A stretch of 64,000 nt of DNA. It comes from Sphingomonas sp. CFBP 8760 (GTDB lineage Bacteria > Pseudomonadota > Alphaproteobacteria > Sphingomonadales > Sphingomonadaceae). The position numbers and the translations under genes are program-made. The stretch spans positions 259,283 through 323,282 of the forward strand of contig NZ_JACYUG010000004.1 of the NCBI RefSeq assembly GCF_014841615.1, given 5' to 3'. Below the pieces are notes generated by a model. The model had not been told where the DNA came from and made no database searches. It worked only from the letters and a program-made list of their open reading frames with translations. This document shows, piece by piece, positions 50,489-58,553 of the stretch; within the stretch, counting starts at the first letter, position 1, and each line of letters opens with the position of its first letter.

Positions 50489-51747
50489 CGTTGATCGTCC
50501 TTGGGAAGCGGCGCGGCGGCGGTCAGCCGTTCCAGACGCGCCTGAGCATCGTGATGGGCGGCCAGCGCGTCGATCGCGGCCGTGCGGGTTTCGAGCAGCG
50601 TGCGTTCGGCATCGAGCAGATCGAGCTGCCCGAACTTGCCTTCGCGGTAGCCGATGCGGGCGATGCGGGCGGCCTCGGTCGCCGCGGCAAGCGCCGGTCC
50701 AGCGGCGTTGCGCGCCGTGGTCGCGGCGTTCTCGGCCTCGGCCTGCGCGGTCGCCACGTCCTGCTCGGCGTCAAGCAGGGTGACCCGCCGCTGTGCATCC
50801 GACTGCTCGCGCTGGGCTTCGGCCACCGCAATGCTGGCGCGCCCGTTGTTGAAGACATTGAGCGGGATGGAGACGCCGAACACCGCAGCGACGTCGTTGG
50901 TCTGCTCCAGCCGCCGCGCGCTGGCGCTGACCGTGATGTCTGGCACCCGCTGGCTGCGTGCCAGTCGCACCTGCGCGCTCGCCGTGTCGAGGTCGGCGCG
51001 CGCCGCTGCGACCGTCAGGGTGCCGGAAGTCGCCATCGGTCGCATCGTGCCGGTCGAAGGCACCGCGTCGAACCAGCTGCGATCGAGCTGTCCCACCGGC
51101 ATGCCGAGCAGCCGGGCGAGGTTGCCGAACGCAGCCTTGGCCGACCGTCGCGTTCGTTCGAGCGCCCCTTCCGCAGAAATGCGCGCGACGTCGGCGCGCT
51201 GCTCCTCAAGCGGCGATGCGCGGCCTGCCTGCACCCGCACGCGGGCCGCCCGCAGCACTTCGGCCGCGATGCCTACCTGATCCTCCGCGATGATGACCCG
51301 ACACTGGGCGGCGGCGGCGGCGTTGTAGGTCTGTGTCACCCGCAGCCGCAGGTCGGCGCGCGCGATCCCGGCCTGGAGACCGGCACGTCCGATCTGCGCC
51401 TCGGCGACGGCGATGCGGGCGCCGCGCTTGCCGCCGAGCTCCAGCGGCAGCGCGAAACCGAGCGTCGTCTCCGACGATCTGAGCCCCTGATAGATGCCGG
51501 TGCCGGCGACGTTCTCCGCCTCGCCGACGATGGACGGATTGGGTCGAAGGCCAGCGACGCGGCGCTGCGCCTCGGCGGCACGGATGCCGGCGTTCGCCGC
51601 GTCCTGGAATGGTGACGACGTGCCCGTCCGGTCAAGCGCCTCGGCAAGCGTGAGAACAGGCGCGGAGGCGGCGGACCGGTCGGTCTGGGCCTGCAGCGAC
51701 GATGCGCAGGCGCCTGCGGCCAGAACGGCCGCGATGATGCGATGCAT
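50485..51747 (-). CDS. czcC: TolC family outer membrane efflux protein (CzcC-like)
   Basis: The 420-residue protein has a signal peptide (MHRIIAAVLAAGACASSLQA) and two outer-membrane-factor repeats with long helices: LRLRVTQTYNAAAAAQCRVI and, in the second half, RVTLLDAEQDVATAQAEAEN. Also typical are RTGTSSPFQDAANAGIRAAE and GYREGKFGQLDLLDAERTLL. It forms the outer channel of the pump. The next gene (adaptor) starts in its stop codon. It follows the His-rich small gene by 57 bases. Confidence 0.92.
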   Translation of the reverse strand: MHRIIAAVLAAGACASSLQAQTDRSAASAPVLTLAEALDRTGTSSPFQDAANAGIRAAEAQRRVAGLRPNPSIVGEAENVAGTGIYQGLRSSETTLGFALPLELGGKRGARIAVAEAQIGRAGLQAGIARADLRLRVTQTYNAAAAAQCRVIIAEDQVGIAAEVLRAARVRVQAGRASPLEEQRADVARISAEGALERTRRSAKAAFGNLARLLGMPVGQLDRSWFDAVPSTGTMRPMATSGTLTVAAARADLDTASAQVRLARSQRVPDITVSASARRLEQTNDVAAVFGVSIPLNVFNNGRASIAVAEAQREQSDAQRRVTLLDAEQDVATAQAEAENAATTARNAAGPALAAATEAARIARIGYREGKFGQLDLLDAERTLLETRTAAIDALAAHHDAQARLERLTAAAPLPKDDQR

Positions 51748-51804
51748 GGAATGCTCCTGACGGTAGTGACGCGGACGCGCGTTGGCGCGCGTCCGATCGA
51801 CGCG

Positions 51805-52134
51805 TCAGGTCTGCGGAGGTCGGAGGTCCGCTTGGGTGTCGTGCCCGCTCAGCGCGCGGCTGCGCACGGGCTGCGGCATTGCCGACGCGACGGAGACCGG
51901 CAGGGCGGCGGCCCGGACGATCGGCGTGTTCACGTGGTGCTCGTGGCAGCTCGCGTGGTGGTGCGGATAGCCCTTGTCGGCATCGGCCGGGACCTCGTCG
52001 CCGTCGCCTGGTGCGTGGACGGCCATCTCGGTCCTGCTCATCTCGACGCCGCCTGCTTCGGCAGCATGCGCCATGCCGGCCCACGTCGTAAGGACCAGCA
52101 TCAGGCACGCCAGGAAGGGCACGAGCTTGCGCAT
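51805..52134 (-). CDS. Small periplasmic His-rich protein of the efflux operon
   Basis: The 109-residue protein has a signal peptide (MRKLVPFLACLMLVLTTWAG) and a His/Cys cluster GYPHHHASCHEHHVN (residues about 56-70) that likely binds metal. The tail is Ala/Pro/Arg-rich. It lies between the CDF exporter and the TolC-like gene in one operon. Similar small His-rich proteins accompany other Czc/Cop clusters, but I do not recognise a named family. Confidence 0.7.
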   Translation of the reverse strand: MRKLVPFLACLMLVLTTWAGMAHAAEAGGVEMSRTEMAVHAPGDGDEVPADADKGYPHHHASCHEHHVNTPIVRAAALPVSVASAMPQPVRSRALSGHDTQADLRPPQT

Positions 52135-52145
52135 GCCTTTTCCTA

Positions 52146-52790
52146 TCATTCCGCCGGCACCGTGTAACCCCGCCCATTGGGGACGAGTTCGGATCGCGCC
52201 TGCATGATGATCTGCACGCCGCCGCTGATACCGAGCAGGGCCATGATGCCCGCGACGATCAGGTCGGGCCAGGCGGTGCCGGTCCCGAACACGCCCGCTG
52301 CGGCGAGCACCACGGCGACATTGCCGATCGCGTCGTTGCGCGAGCAGATCCAGACCGAGCGCATGTTCGCGTCGCCGGTGCGATAGCGATATAGCATCAG
52401 CGCGACACCAGCGTTCGCCACCAGCGCGATCACGCCGACCGCACCCATGATCCCGGCCTGCGGCGTGCCGCCGTGCCAGACCGACCACAGTGTCGCTGCC
52501 AGGACGTAGACGCCCAGGATCGCGAGCGTCGCGCCCTTGAGCAGTGCCGCCCTCGCTCGCCAAGTTAGTGCCATGCCCGCCACGCCAAGACTGATCGCGT
52601 AGTTCGCACTGTCGCCGAGGAAGTCGAGCGCGTCCGCCTGCAGCGCCTTCGATCCGCCGGCCACGCCGGCGACGATCTCGGCGGTGAACATGGCGGCGTT
52701 CACGCCGAGCGCGATCCAGAGCGCCCGCCGCCACCTGGGATCGGCGGACGTCCCCTTGTTCGATGATGCGCAGCAGCTGCCGCAGGCCAT
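52146..52790 (-). CDS. Cation diffusion facilitator (CDF) family exporter
   Basis: The 214-residue protein has a Cys-rich N-terminus (MACGSCCASS), six membrane segments and CDF motifs QADALDFLGDSAN in helix two and WICSRNDAIGNVAVV in helix five, each supplying an Asp pair of the transport site. It lacks the long cytoplasmic C-terminal domain, so it is a short CDF. It exports divalent metals such as Zn, Co or Cd from the cytoplasm to the periplasm, where the RND system takes over. It is the first gene of the operon and faces the MerR-type promoter. Confidence 0.88.
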   Translation of the reverse strand: MACGSCCASSNKGTSADPRWRRALWIALGVNAAMFTAEIVAGVAGGSKALQADALDFLGDSANYAISLGVAGMALTWRARAALLKGATLAILGVYVLAATLWSVWHGGTPQAGIMGAVGVIALVANAGVALMLYRYRTGDANMRSVWICSRNDAIGNVAVVLAAAGVFGTGTAWPDLIVAGIMALLGISGGVQIIMQARSELVPNGRGYTVPAE

Positions 52791-52819
52791 GGTCGTCGCC
52801 CTTCGTGTTCGTCGTGCGA

Positions 52820-52857
52820 CGCCCTATATGGACCCTGTAGCTGCTACAGGGTCAAGA
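52820..52857 (-). promoter_or_regulatory. MerR-type promoter and perfect dyad operator of the CDF-RND operon
   Basis: On the minus strand TTGACC is followed by a perfect 21-base palindrome with arms ACCCTGTAGC and GCTACAGGGT around a central base (52832-52852), then ATATAG 20 bases after the -35 box. This is the usual layout of ZntR/CadR/PbrR promoters. The regulator gene starts only 6 bases to the right. Confidence 0.85.
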
Positions 52858-52858
52858 C

Positions 52859-53260
52859 ATGAATGCGCTGACGATCGGCAAGTTGGCGGAAGCGACCGGC
52901 ACCAAGGTGGAGACGGTGCGCTACTACGAGCGCGCGGGACTGATCGCCCCTCCGGCTCGGACAGCGGGCAACTACCGTTCGTATCGTCGGGAAGATCTGG
53001 ATCGGTTGCGATTCATTCGCCGCACGCGCGATCTCGGCTTCTCGCTGGACGAGGTGCGCGCGCTGCTCGACATGGCTGAGCAGCGCGATCGGGACTGCGG
53101 CACGGTGGACGCACTGGCCAACCGGCACCTGGAGGAGATCGATCGCAAGATCGACGATTTGAAGGCTCTGCGTCGCGAGCTGGCCGGGGTGATCTCGAGC
53201 TGTGCCGGTGGAACAGTGGCCGAATGCAGGATCCTGGAAGCGTTCGCGCCTGCCCGCTGA
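52859..53260 (+). CDS. MerR family divalent-metal regulator (CadR/ZntR/PbrR-like)
   Basis: The 133-residue protein has the MerR head (LTIGKLAEATGTKVETVRYY, GNYRSYRREDLDRLRFI) and three cysteines, Cys80, Cys115 and Cys123, in the positions that bind divalent metals in CadR, ZntR and PbrR. It is divergent from the CDF exporter and its operator, only 6 bases before its ATG, should let it repress itself and activate the efflux operon when metal is bound. Zn, Cd, Pb or Co are the likely inducers. Confidence 0.92.
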   Translation: MNALTIGKLAEATGTKVETVRYYERAGLIAPPARTAGNYRSYRREDLDRLRFIRRTRDLGFSLDEVRALLDMAEQRDRDCGTVDALANRHLEEIDRKIDDLKALRRELAGVISSCAGGTVAECRILEAFAPAR

Positions 53261-53607
53261 ATGGCGTGGACTGCCAGCCGCTTCTCGCAGCGGCATGATC
53301 AACCAGCGGCGATCCACTTATTCAGACCGCGAGCCTGTGCAGACAAACCGAGCCACCTCTGGCTGGGCAAGGGCCAATTGTCCGCCCCTTCTGTCGTATT
53401 GTCCGGCGGAATGGGTAGTGATCGAAGAACCTTGGATCTGCGGATCGACACCTTCAGTTCGATGGCCAATCCTAAGACGTCGTCGGAACTCCCTTTATTA
53501 CCTTATAGGTCGACATCCGATGCTGGATTCTCGGAAAGGCAGGAGTGTCACTAAGAGCGCTGGCTTGTGACAAAGTAAGGGCGCCACAGTGTGTAACGGC
53601 ATTGCGA
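53261..53607. other. Non-coding right end of the metal island
   Basis: No supported gene. The stretch is less GC-rich than the rest and includes the right inverted repeat (53563-53593). Short reading frames here lack ribosome sites and recognisable products. Confidence 0.5.
53563..53593 (-). mobile_element. Right terminal inverted repeat of the metal-resistance element
   Basis: Read on the minus strand it starts CACACTGTGGCGCCCTTACT and ends TTGTCACAAGC, 26 of 31 identical with the left repeat at 43696-43726. It ends 14 bases before the encoded CCA of tRNA-Lys; TGCGATGG (53603-53610) also occurs outside the left repeat. Confidence 0.75.
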
Positions 53608-53683
53608 TGGTGGGTCCGCCGGGGCTCGAACCCGGGACCTCTCGATTAAAAGTCGCTTGCTCTACCGACTGAGCTACGGACCC
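53608..53683 (-). tRNA. tRNA-Lys (anticodon TTT)
   Basis: On the minus strand the gene reads GGGTCCGTAGCTCAGTCGGT at the 5' end, with the anticodon loop ACTTTTAATC (anticodon TTT), T-arm GGGTTCGAGCCC and acceptor end CGGACCCA followed by an encoded CCA (53608-53610). All four arms fold normally. Total 76 bases with CCA. Confidence 0.97.
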
Positions 53684-53702
53684 CCGCCATCGATCCGGGC
53701 AC

Positions 53703-54176
53703 CTAGGGGCGGGGGACGCGCCGGTCAACCTGTCCGAGCAACTGCCGCATCGTCCGCCCGGTGACGGGATCGCGCCAGCCCGGTGCGATGCGGGCGAGGG
53801 GCGCGAGGACGAAGCGGCGCTGGCGGAAGGCGGGGTGGGGGATGGTGAGCGGCCGCGTGGCCCAGCGGCCGCCGGACCAGAGGACGATATCGAGATCGAT
53901 CGGCCGCGCACCCCAGCGGCGGCCGGGGCGGCGGCCCATCCGCCGTTCGATCGCCTTCAGCCGGGCGAGCAGGGCGGGGGGCGACTCGTCGCTCGTCACC
54001 AACGCGGCGGCGTTGGCGAAGCGGCGGATCGAGGGGCCGAGCGGCGCGGTGGCGATGATCGGCGAGACGGCGACGATGCCGCCGATCCGGGCCAGTGCCG
54101 CCCGGATCGCATCGGCGGGGCCGCCGTGAGGCCCGCGACGGTTGCCGCCGAGCGCGATCGCATAAGTGGCGGTCAC
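53703..54176 (-). CDS. folK: HPPK, 6-hydroxymethyl-7,8-dihydropterin pyrophosphokinase
   Basis: FolK transfers pyrophosphate to hydroxymethyl-dihydropterin in folate synthesis. The 157-residue protein has ALGGNRRGPHGG, RRMGRRPGRRWGARPIDLD with DIDIVL-type Asp residues, and the C-terminal PLTIPHPAFRQRRFVLAPL, all typical. The start is a GTG (54176) that overlaps the ribA stop (GTGA); no ATG is available. The gene is the last of an xth-ribA-folK row. Confidence 0.93.
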   Translation of the reverse strand: MTATYAIALGGNRRGPHGGPADAIRAALARIGGIVAVSPIIATAPLGPSIRRFANAAALVTSDESPPALLARLKAIERRMGRRPGRRWGARPIDLDIVLWSGGRWATRPLTIPHPAFRQRRFVLAPLARIAPGWRDPVTGRTMRQLLGQVDRRVPRP

Positions 54177-55270
54177 AGCTGGTGGCCGGTCCGGTCGCGC
54201 TTGGTGGCGAGATAGCGTTCGTTGTGCGGGTTGGGCGGCAGGTGATGGGGGATGCGTTCGACCACCATGGTCCCCGCCGCCTCCAGCCCCGCGACCTTGG
54301 CGGGGTTGTTGGTCAGCAGCCGTACCCGGTCCTGCCCCATCAGCGCCAGCATCCGCGCCGCCACCCCGAAATCGCGGGCGTCGACCGCGAAGCCGAGCCG
54401 GGTATTGGCGTCGACCGTGTCGAACCCCTGATCCTGCAACCGGTAGGCGCGCAGCTTGTTGACGAGCCCGATGCCGCGCCCTTCCTGCCGCAGATAGAGC
54501 AGGATGCCCCAGCCATGCGCGGCGATCGCATGGATCGCGGCGTGAAGCTGCGGCCCGCAATCGCATTTCAGGCTGCCGAGCACGTCGCCGGTCAGGCATT
54601 CGCTGTGCAGCCGGACGAGCGGCGGGCGGCCATCGGGCTGGCCGATCAGCAGCGCGACATGCTCGTCGCCGCTGTCGGGGGCGCGGAAGGCGACGATCTC
54701 CGCATCCTCCGCCCCCGCCACCGGCAGGCGGGCGCGGGTGGCGATGCGCAGCGCCGTGGCGTCCTGATGCCGGTCGATCGCGACCGGATCGATCGTCACG
54801 TCGGGATCGATGCCGTCGATGAAGAAGGCGGGCAGCAGCCCCGCGATCCGCGCCAGGCGGATCGCCGCCAGCGACGCGACCGGGCGGTCGATATCCGCAG
54901 TGCGGAACGGCCCCTTCAGCGGGGTGGCGAGATCGAGCGCCGGATCGGCGAGCGCGACGGCGGTATCGAAGTCGAGCCACGGCGCGGGCGCGACCACCAC
55001 CGGCAGATCGGGATCGGCGGCGGCGAGCTGGTTGGTCAGCTTCAGCGTCGCCGCGCGCCCGCTGGAGATCAGCACCGGATAGCGGCCGGCGGGCGCGAAG
55101 GCATCGAGCGCGCGGGCATCGGCGGTTTCCACCGCCAGCAGGGTCAACGCATCCTCGCCGGCCGCATGGATCGCGATCGGCCAGCCGCGCCGGATCGCAT
55201 CGATCGCCCGTGCCACGCTGCGTCCGTCGTTCGAGGCGCGCGCATCGATCAAGCCGGGGCCAGCGGTCAA
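54173..55270 (-). CDS. ribA: GTP cyclohydrolase II, with degenerate RibB-like N-terminal half
   Basis: The C-terminal half is a complete GTP cyclohydrolase II (first step of riboflavin synthesis): LHSECLTGDVLGSLKCDCGP supplies the zinc cysteines, QEGRGIGLVNKLRAYRLQDQ and DANTRLGFAVDARDFGVAA are the substrate regions. The N-terminal 160 residues are like the DHBP synthase domain in size but lack its key acidic motif, so they are probably inactive. The start is uncertain: TTG at 55270 overlaps the xth stop; a downstream GTG is possible. Total length 365. Confidence 0.88.
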   Translation of the reverse strand: MTAGPGLIDARASNDGRSVARAIDAIRRGWPIAIHAAGEDALTLLAVETADARALDAFAPAGRYPVLISSGRAATLKLTNQLAAADPDLPVVVAPAPWLDFDTAVALADPALDLATPLKGPFRTADIDRPVASLAAIRLARIAGLLPAFFIDGIDPDVTIDPVAIDRHQDATALRIATRARLPVAGAEDAEIVAFRAPDSGDEHVALLIGQPDGRPPLVRLHSECLTGDVLGSLKCDCGPQLHAAIHAIAAHGWGILLYLRQEGRGIGLVNKLRAYRLQDQGFDTVDANTRLGFAVDARDFGVAARMLALMGQDRVRLLTNNPAKVAGLEAAGTMVVERIPHHLPPNPHNERYLATKRDRTGHQL

Positions 55271-56061
55271 AAGGCGAACTCGGTCATGATCGGGATATGA
55301 TCGGACGGTTTCAGCCAGTTGCGGCAATCCTCGAACACGGTGTGGCCGGTCGCCTGCGCCGCCACGTCGCGGGTCGCCCACATATGGTCGAGCCGCCGGC
55401 CGCGATCGGAGGTGGCCCAGTCCTTGGCGCGGTAGCTCCACCAGGTGTGGAGGCGCGCGGGGGCGGGGTGGAAATGGCGGCCGAGATCGATCCAGTCGCC
55501 CGCCGCCTGCAACGCCGCCAGCGTCTCCACCTCGACGGGGGTGTGGCTGACCACGTCGAGCAACTGCTTGTGGCTCCACACATCCTCGGGCAGCGGCGCG
55601 ATGTTGAAGTCGCCGGTCAGGATGGTGGGGCCGGCGAGGCCCGCCGACCAATCGGTCATCCGGCCGAGGAAATCGAGCTTCTGCCCGAACTTCGGGTTCG
55701 CCTCCCGATCGGGCACGTCACCGCCGGCGGGGACATAGACGTTTTCCAGCCGGACGCCGCCCGGCAGGCGGACACCCAGGTGCCGCGCCTCCTGATTCGC
55801 CTGCCAGTCCAGCCGGTCGTCCGCCTCCAGCGGCACGCGCGACACGATCGCGACGCCGTGATGCATCCGCTGGCCGTGGACGATGATCCAGTCATACCCC
55901 AGCGCCCGGAACGCGGCGCGGGGGAAATCCTGATCCACGACCTTGGTTTCCTGCAGGCACAGGATATCGGGCTGCACATCCCGCAGGAAGCGCTCGACGA
56001 TCTCGATCCGGAAACGGACCGAGTTGATGTTCCAGGATACGATCTTCACGCGCCGGTCCAT
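55267..56061 (-). CDS. xth: Exodeoxyribonuclease III (AP endonuclease)
   Basis: The 264-residue protein has the ExoIII fold motifs SWNINSVRFR, CLQETKV (catalytic Glu), LTGDFNIAPLPEDVW (Asp-x-Asn), RLDHMWAT and SDHIPIMTEF (catalytic Asp-His). It repairs abasic sites and digests 3' ends. The start ATG 56061 is slightly upstream of the usual residues MKIVSWN. Its stop overlaps the ribA start. Confidence 0.96.
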   Translation of the reverse strand: MDRRVKIVSWNINSVRFRIEIVERFLRDVQPDILCLQETKVVDQDFPRAAFRALGYDWIIVHGQRMHHGVAIVSRVPLEADDRLDWQANQEARHLGVRLPGGVRLENVYVPAGGDVPDREANPKFGQKLDFLGRMTDWSAGLAGPTILTGDFNIAPLPEDVWSHKQLLDVVSHTPVEVETLAALQAAGDWIDLGRHFHPAPARLHTWWSYRAKDWATSDRGRRLDHMWATRDVAAQATGHTVFEDCRNWLKPSDHIPIMTEFAF

Positions 56062-56080
56062 AATGCCGCAGCGGGCGCCC

Positions 56081-56149
56081 GGAAAGTCATTGGCGAGACG
56101 TCACCGGCGAAAAGTCATCGGCGGAAAGTCGCGGTGGAAAGTCACGAAC
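56081..56149. repeat. Five tandem copies of a 14-bp repeat
   Basis: Copies start at 56081, 56095, 56109, 56123 and 56136; the core GAAAGTC is exact in four and changed to GACGTC-type in the second, and the fourth copy is one base short. They lie 20-90 bases before the xth start on the minus strand. Confidence 0.7.
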
Positions 56150-56282
56150 GTCGCATCCTACAGGCCCTCGCGCGGGGGTGGCGCGAGACGGCATAAGGCG
56201 GCGGGGCAGCGGGCGGGATCATCGCGACCGGTCTGGCAGAACCGGCGGCTGTAGGACAGCGGCCGGTGACCGGACACGAAAA

Positions 56283-56314
56283 GGCCCTCGCTCCGGGGGC
56301 ATGGAACGAGGGCC
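56283..56314. terminator. Hairpin downstream of lolA
   Basis: GGCCCTCGCTCC pairs with GGAACGAGGGCC (one mismatch) around an 8-base loop. AAAA flanks it on the left, which on the minus strand reads as a short T-run after the stem, so it is a good terminator for leftward transcription from lolA, 184 bases after the lolA stop. Confidence 0.65.
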
Positions 56315-56497
56315 GACTCAGCGTTCGTCACGCAGGCGGGATATGGGTCTAACCCCGGGCAACAGGGGGGAAATCCCGGGTGCCCCACATCCGCGAGACC
56401 GGCATTAGCGGCGCGAACCTGTCGGCCAGATGAATGGTCAGCGAAAACACCCTTTGTCGCATCCCTTTCACGACCAACCGAGTATCGCTGCTGCGAA

Positions 56498-57118
56498 TCA
56501 ATTGCGCGCGGTGCGGCGCGGGTCGGTCCAGCGGAACGCGTTGGCGGCGACCGGCGCGCCGTAGCGCTGGTTGGACAGGCGAATCGTGGTGCGGTTGTTC
56601 TGGCTGTCGAGCGCGACCCAGCCCTGCAGGCTCAACCCCGCCGGCGCGGCGGGGTTGCGCGCGAAGACCAGGGTGATGACGCCGTATTCGGGATGTTTGG
56701 GATCGCGCGCCTCCACCGAGACGAGCCGGCCGTCGCCCGGCACCATCTTCGCGAAGCCGGCGATGTCGCGTTTGGGATCGAGCAGCACGCCGAGCGGCGA
56801 ATTGCGGATCGGCCAGCGCTGCACCTGCCGCACCGAATAATCGACGAAGGTGAGCGCGCCGCCCTCGGCGACGATCAGCAGCGGCACGCCCTTTTCATAC
56901 TGGAAGCGGATGTTGCCGGGCTGTTTCCAGGTCAGCGTGCCGGTCAGCACCTTGCCGTTGCGGTCGGCCTGGGTGAAATCGGCGGTCATCGTGGTGATGC
57001 CCTGCAGATGGCGCTGCACGGTGGCGAGGTCCGATGCCTGCGCGGCGGCGGGCACCGCGGCGGGCGCGGCGGCGATCAGGACGAGAGGGGCTAACGGAAC
57101 GATCGAGCGGAACACCAT
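56498..57118 (-). CDS. lolA: Outer membrane lipoprotein carrier protein LolA
   Basis: LolA ferries lipoproteins across the periplasm. The 206-residue protein has a signal peptide (SIVPLAPLVLIAAAPAA, cleavage near AQA) and the LolA beta-domain: TTMTADFTQADRNGKVLTGT, KQPGNIRFQYEKGVPLLIV, and DPKHPEYGVITLVF. It ends FRWTDPRRTARN. AAGGAG stands before the ATG at 57118. In alphaproteobacteria lolA usually follows ftsK directly; here a 2.5-kb insert separates them. Confidence 0.92.
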   Translation of the reverse strand: MVFRSIVPLAPLVLIAAAPAAVPAAAQASDLATVQRHLQGITTMTADFTQADRNGKVLTGTLTWKQPGNIRFQYEKGVPLLIVAEGGALTFVDYSVRQVQRWPIRNSPLGVLLDPKRDIAGFAKMVPGDGRLVSVEARDPKHPEYGVITLVFARNPAAPAGLSLQGWVALDSQNNRTTIRLSNQRYGAPVAANAFRWTDPRRTARN

Positions 57119-57400
57119 GCATACTCCTTGCGGCCGCCCATCTCGCGGCACCGGCTTGAACCCGTCGTGAACCCGCGACGCGGCGGCATGGTCCCTTTCG
57201 TTTTTCGGGGGCGTGGTCGGGGTGCGGGATGACGACCGGATTTCGTGCGGGGACGCCGGCGTGTTCGCCTGTGCCCCGCCCTCTTGTTATCGCGCCTGAA
57301 CGGGGTCGAGTCGGTCTGACGTTCTCACTTCGGGTTCCCCATTGATAACGTCACAGGCGCAGCACTTGGTCCCGGGCCTTGGCGCTGCCGTCCGGCTTGG

Positions 57401-58054
57401 TCAAACCCTTGCCGGTTGCGAATCCGTCGTGTCGTCCAGATAGCTGAGTGCTTTGTCCAGCCAGTCTCCGGGAAAGGACTTTATGAGGCCAGCGTAGGTA
57501 CTGATCATGTTTTTTGCATACTCCGGGGTAATTTCGCCCGTTAGAGCACCCGACATTCGGCCCATCTCGATAGCACTCGTCATTTGAGTAAGGCTGTTTT
57601 GCAGTTCCTCAGAGGGTGGGCCGTTGCCGCCATCGTCTACGACAGCGGTCAGTCCCCGTATCGATATAATATTATACCCTGTCGTTGCACGAATAAAGCC
57701 AACATCTTTTGACGTATAATTATAGCCTAGCTGATAGGCGGCAGAAGAATTACCAGACGAATAAGCCTTTGACTCTTTCACGGCTTTCAGGATGTCTTCC
57801 TGGGTGATAGTCCATGGTTTTCGCACAGTGCCGCTATCGACTAACGCCGTATCAGTCATGCTTAACAATTCGCTGGCCGTGCTAGAGGACAATAGACCTT
57901 CGGACTGAGCTGCAGCTGCAGACTGCGATATAGTATCGGCAGATTGCGGAGACGGCGTTTTCAGATCAAACTGATCGATGATTTGCGTCGATCTTGCGGA
58001 TAAACGAGGATCGATGAGTAGTGCCTCATAGCCGATATTTGAACTTACGATCAT
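57401..58054 (-). CDS. Hypothetical protein in lower-GC insert
   Basis: The 217-residue protein is Ser/Thr/Ala-rich and hydrophilic (STASELLSMTDTALVDSG, QLGYNYTSKDVGFIRATTGY). No signal peptide or membrane helix. Codon use is clearly less GC-rich than in neighbouring housekeeping genes. The start at 58054 (MIVSSNIGYEAL) is chosen over an ATG 15 bases upstream. Not recognised as any family; could be a phage-, plasmid- or effector-derived protein. Confidence 0.55.
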   Translation of the reverse strand: MIVSSNIGYEALLIDPRLSARSTQIIDQFDLKTPSPQSADTISQSAAAAQSEGLLSSSTASELLSMTDTALVDSGTVRKPWTITQEDILKAVKESKAYSSGNSSAAYQLGYNYTSKDVGFIRATTGYNIISIRGLTAVVDDGGNGPPSEELQNSLTQMTSAIEMGRMSGALTGEITPEYAKNMISTYAGLIKSFPGDWLDKALSYLDDTTDSQPARV

Positions 58055-58069
58055 ATAACACCCCTTCAA

Positions 58070-58553
58070 CTGTTACTCGCGCAATGCCCGCTGCGAAGCA
58101 GGCCATCTGTGAATCGCTGCGACAAGCGCTCCGTCTTTTCTACTATTATAGGATGCAACCTGGCGTTTCTCGTTGTTCGATCCCAATAGGAATGCCCCGG
58201 CCGTCTCGCTGAACCTTCTCGATCGGGAAGGGCCGCCGCGCCACATAAGGTCGGCTATCGCCGATGACTTCCCTGAGAGCGGCCCTTCTGCTGTTGCCCA
58301 AAGCCGGACGCTCCGGTTAGCGATCCGAGCTTTCGATAACGGCCATTCGTCAAGCGCGACATTTCCCGTTTCTCCGTCTCCGACAGGCCATTTCGGGAAT
58401 GAGTAATCGGGAACAGATTTTGGGAAAGGGAGTGCTCTGGACGGCTTTCGGCGCGATCACGCCGGCGACTGTCCCGCTGTGGGTTCCCAATTGGGAAGGT
58501 AGCAGAGAGAGCATGGCCAATGCCGAAGCCTATGTGTAACCTCGACGGGTAAC
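58070..58553. other. Non-coding stretch inside the lolA-ftsK insert
   Basis: I find no gene here. The stretch has mixed composition; the word TTTTGGGAAAGG at 58416-58427 recurs at 59477-59488, suggesting a broken or repeated short element. Confidence 0.35.

Larger units (their letters stand above)
56062..56497. other. Non-coding region upstream of xth with tandem 14-bp repeats
   Basis: No gene seen. Just before xth are five tandem 14-bp copies of GGAAAGTCATCGGC-type sequence (56081-56149). Further on are hairpins at 56283-56314 and around 56355-56390 (CCCGGG-rich). Confidence 0.5.
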
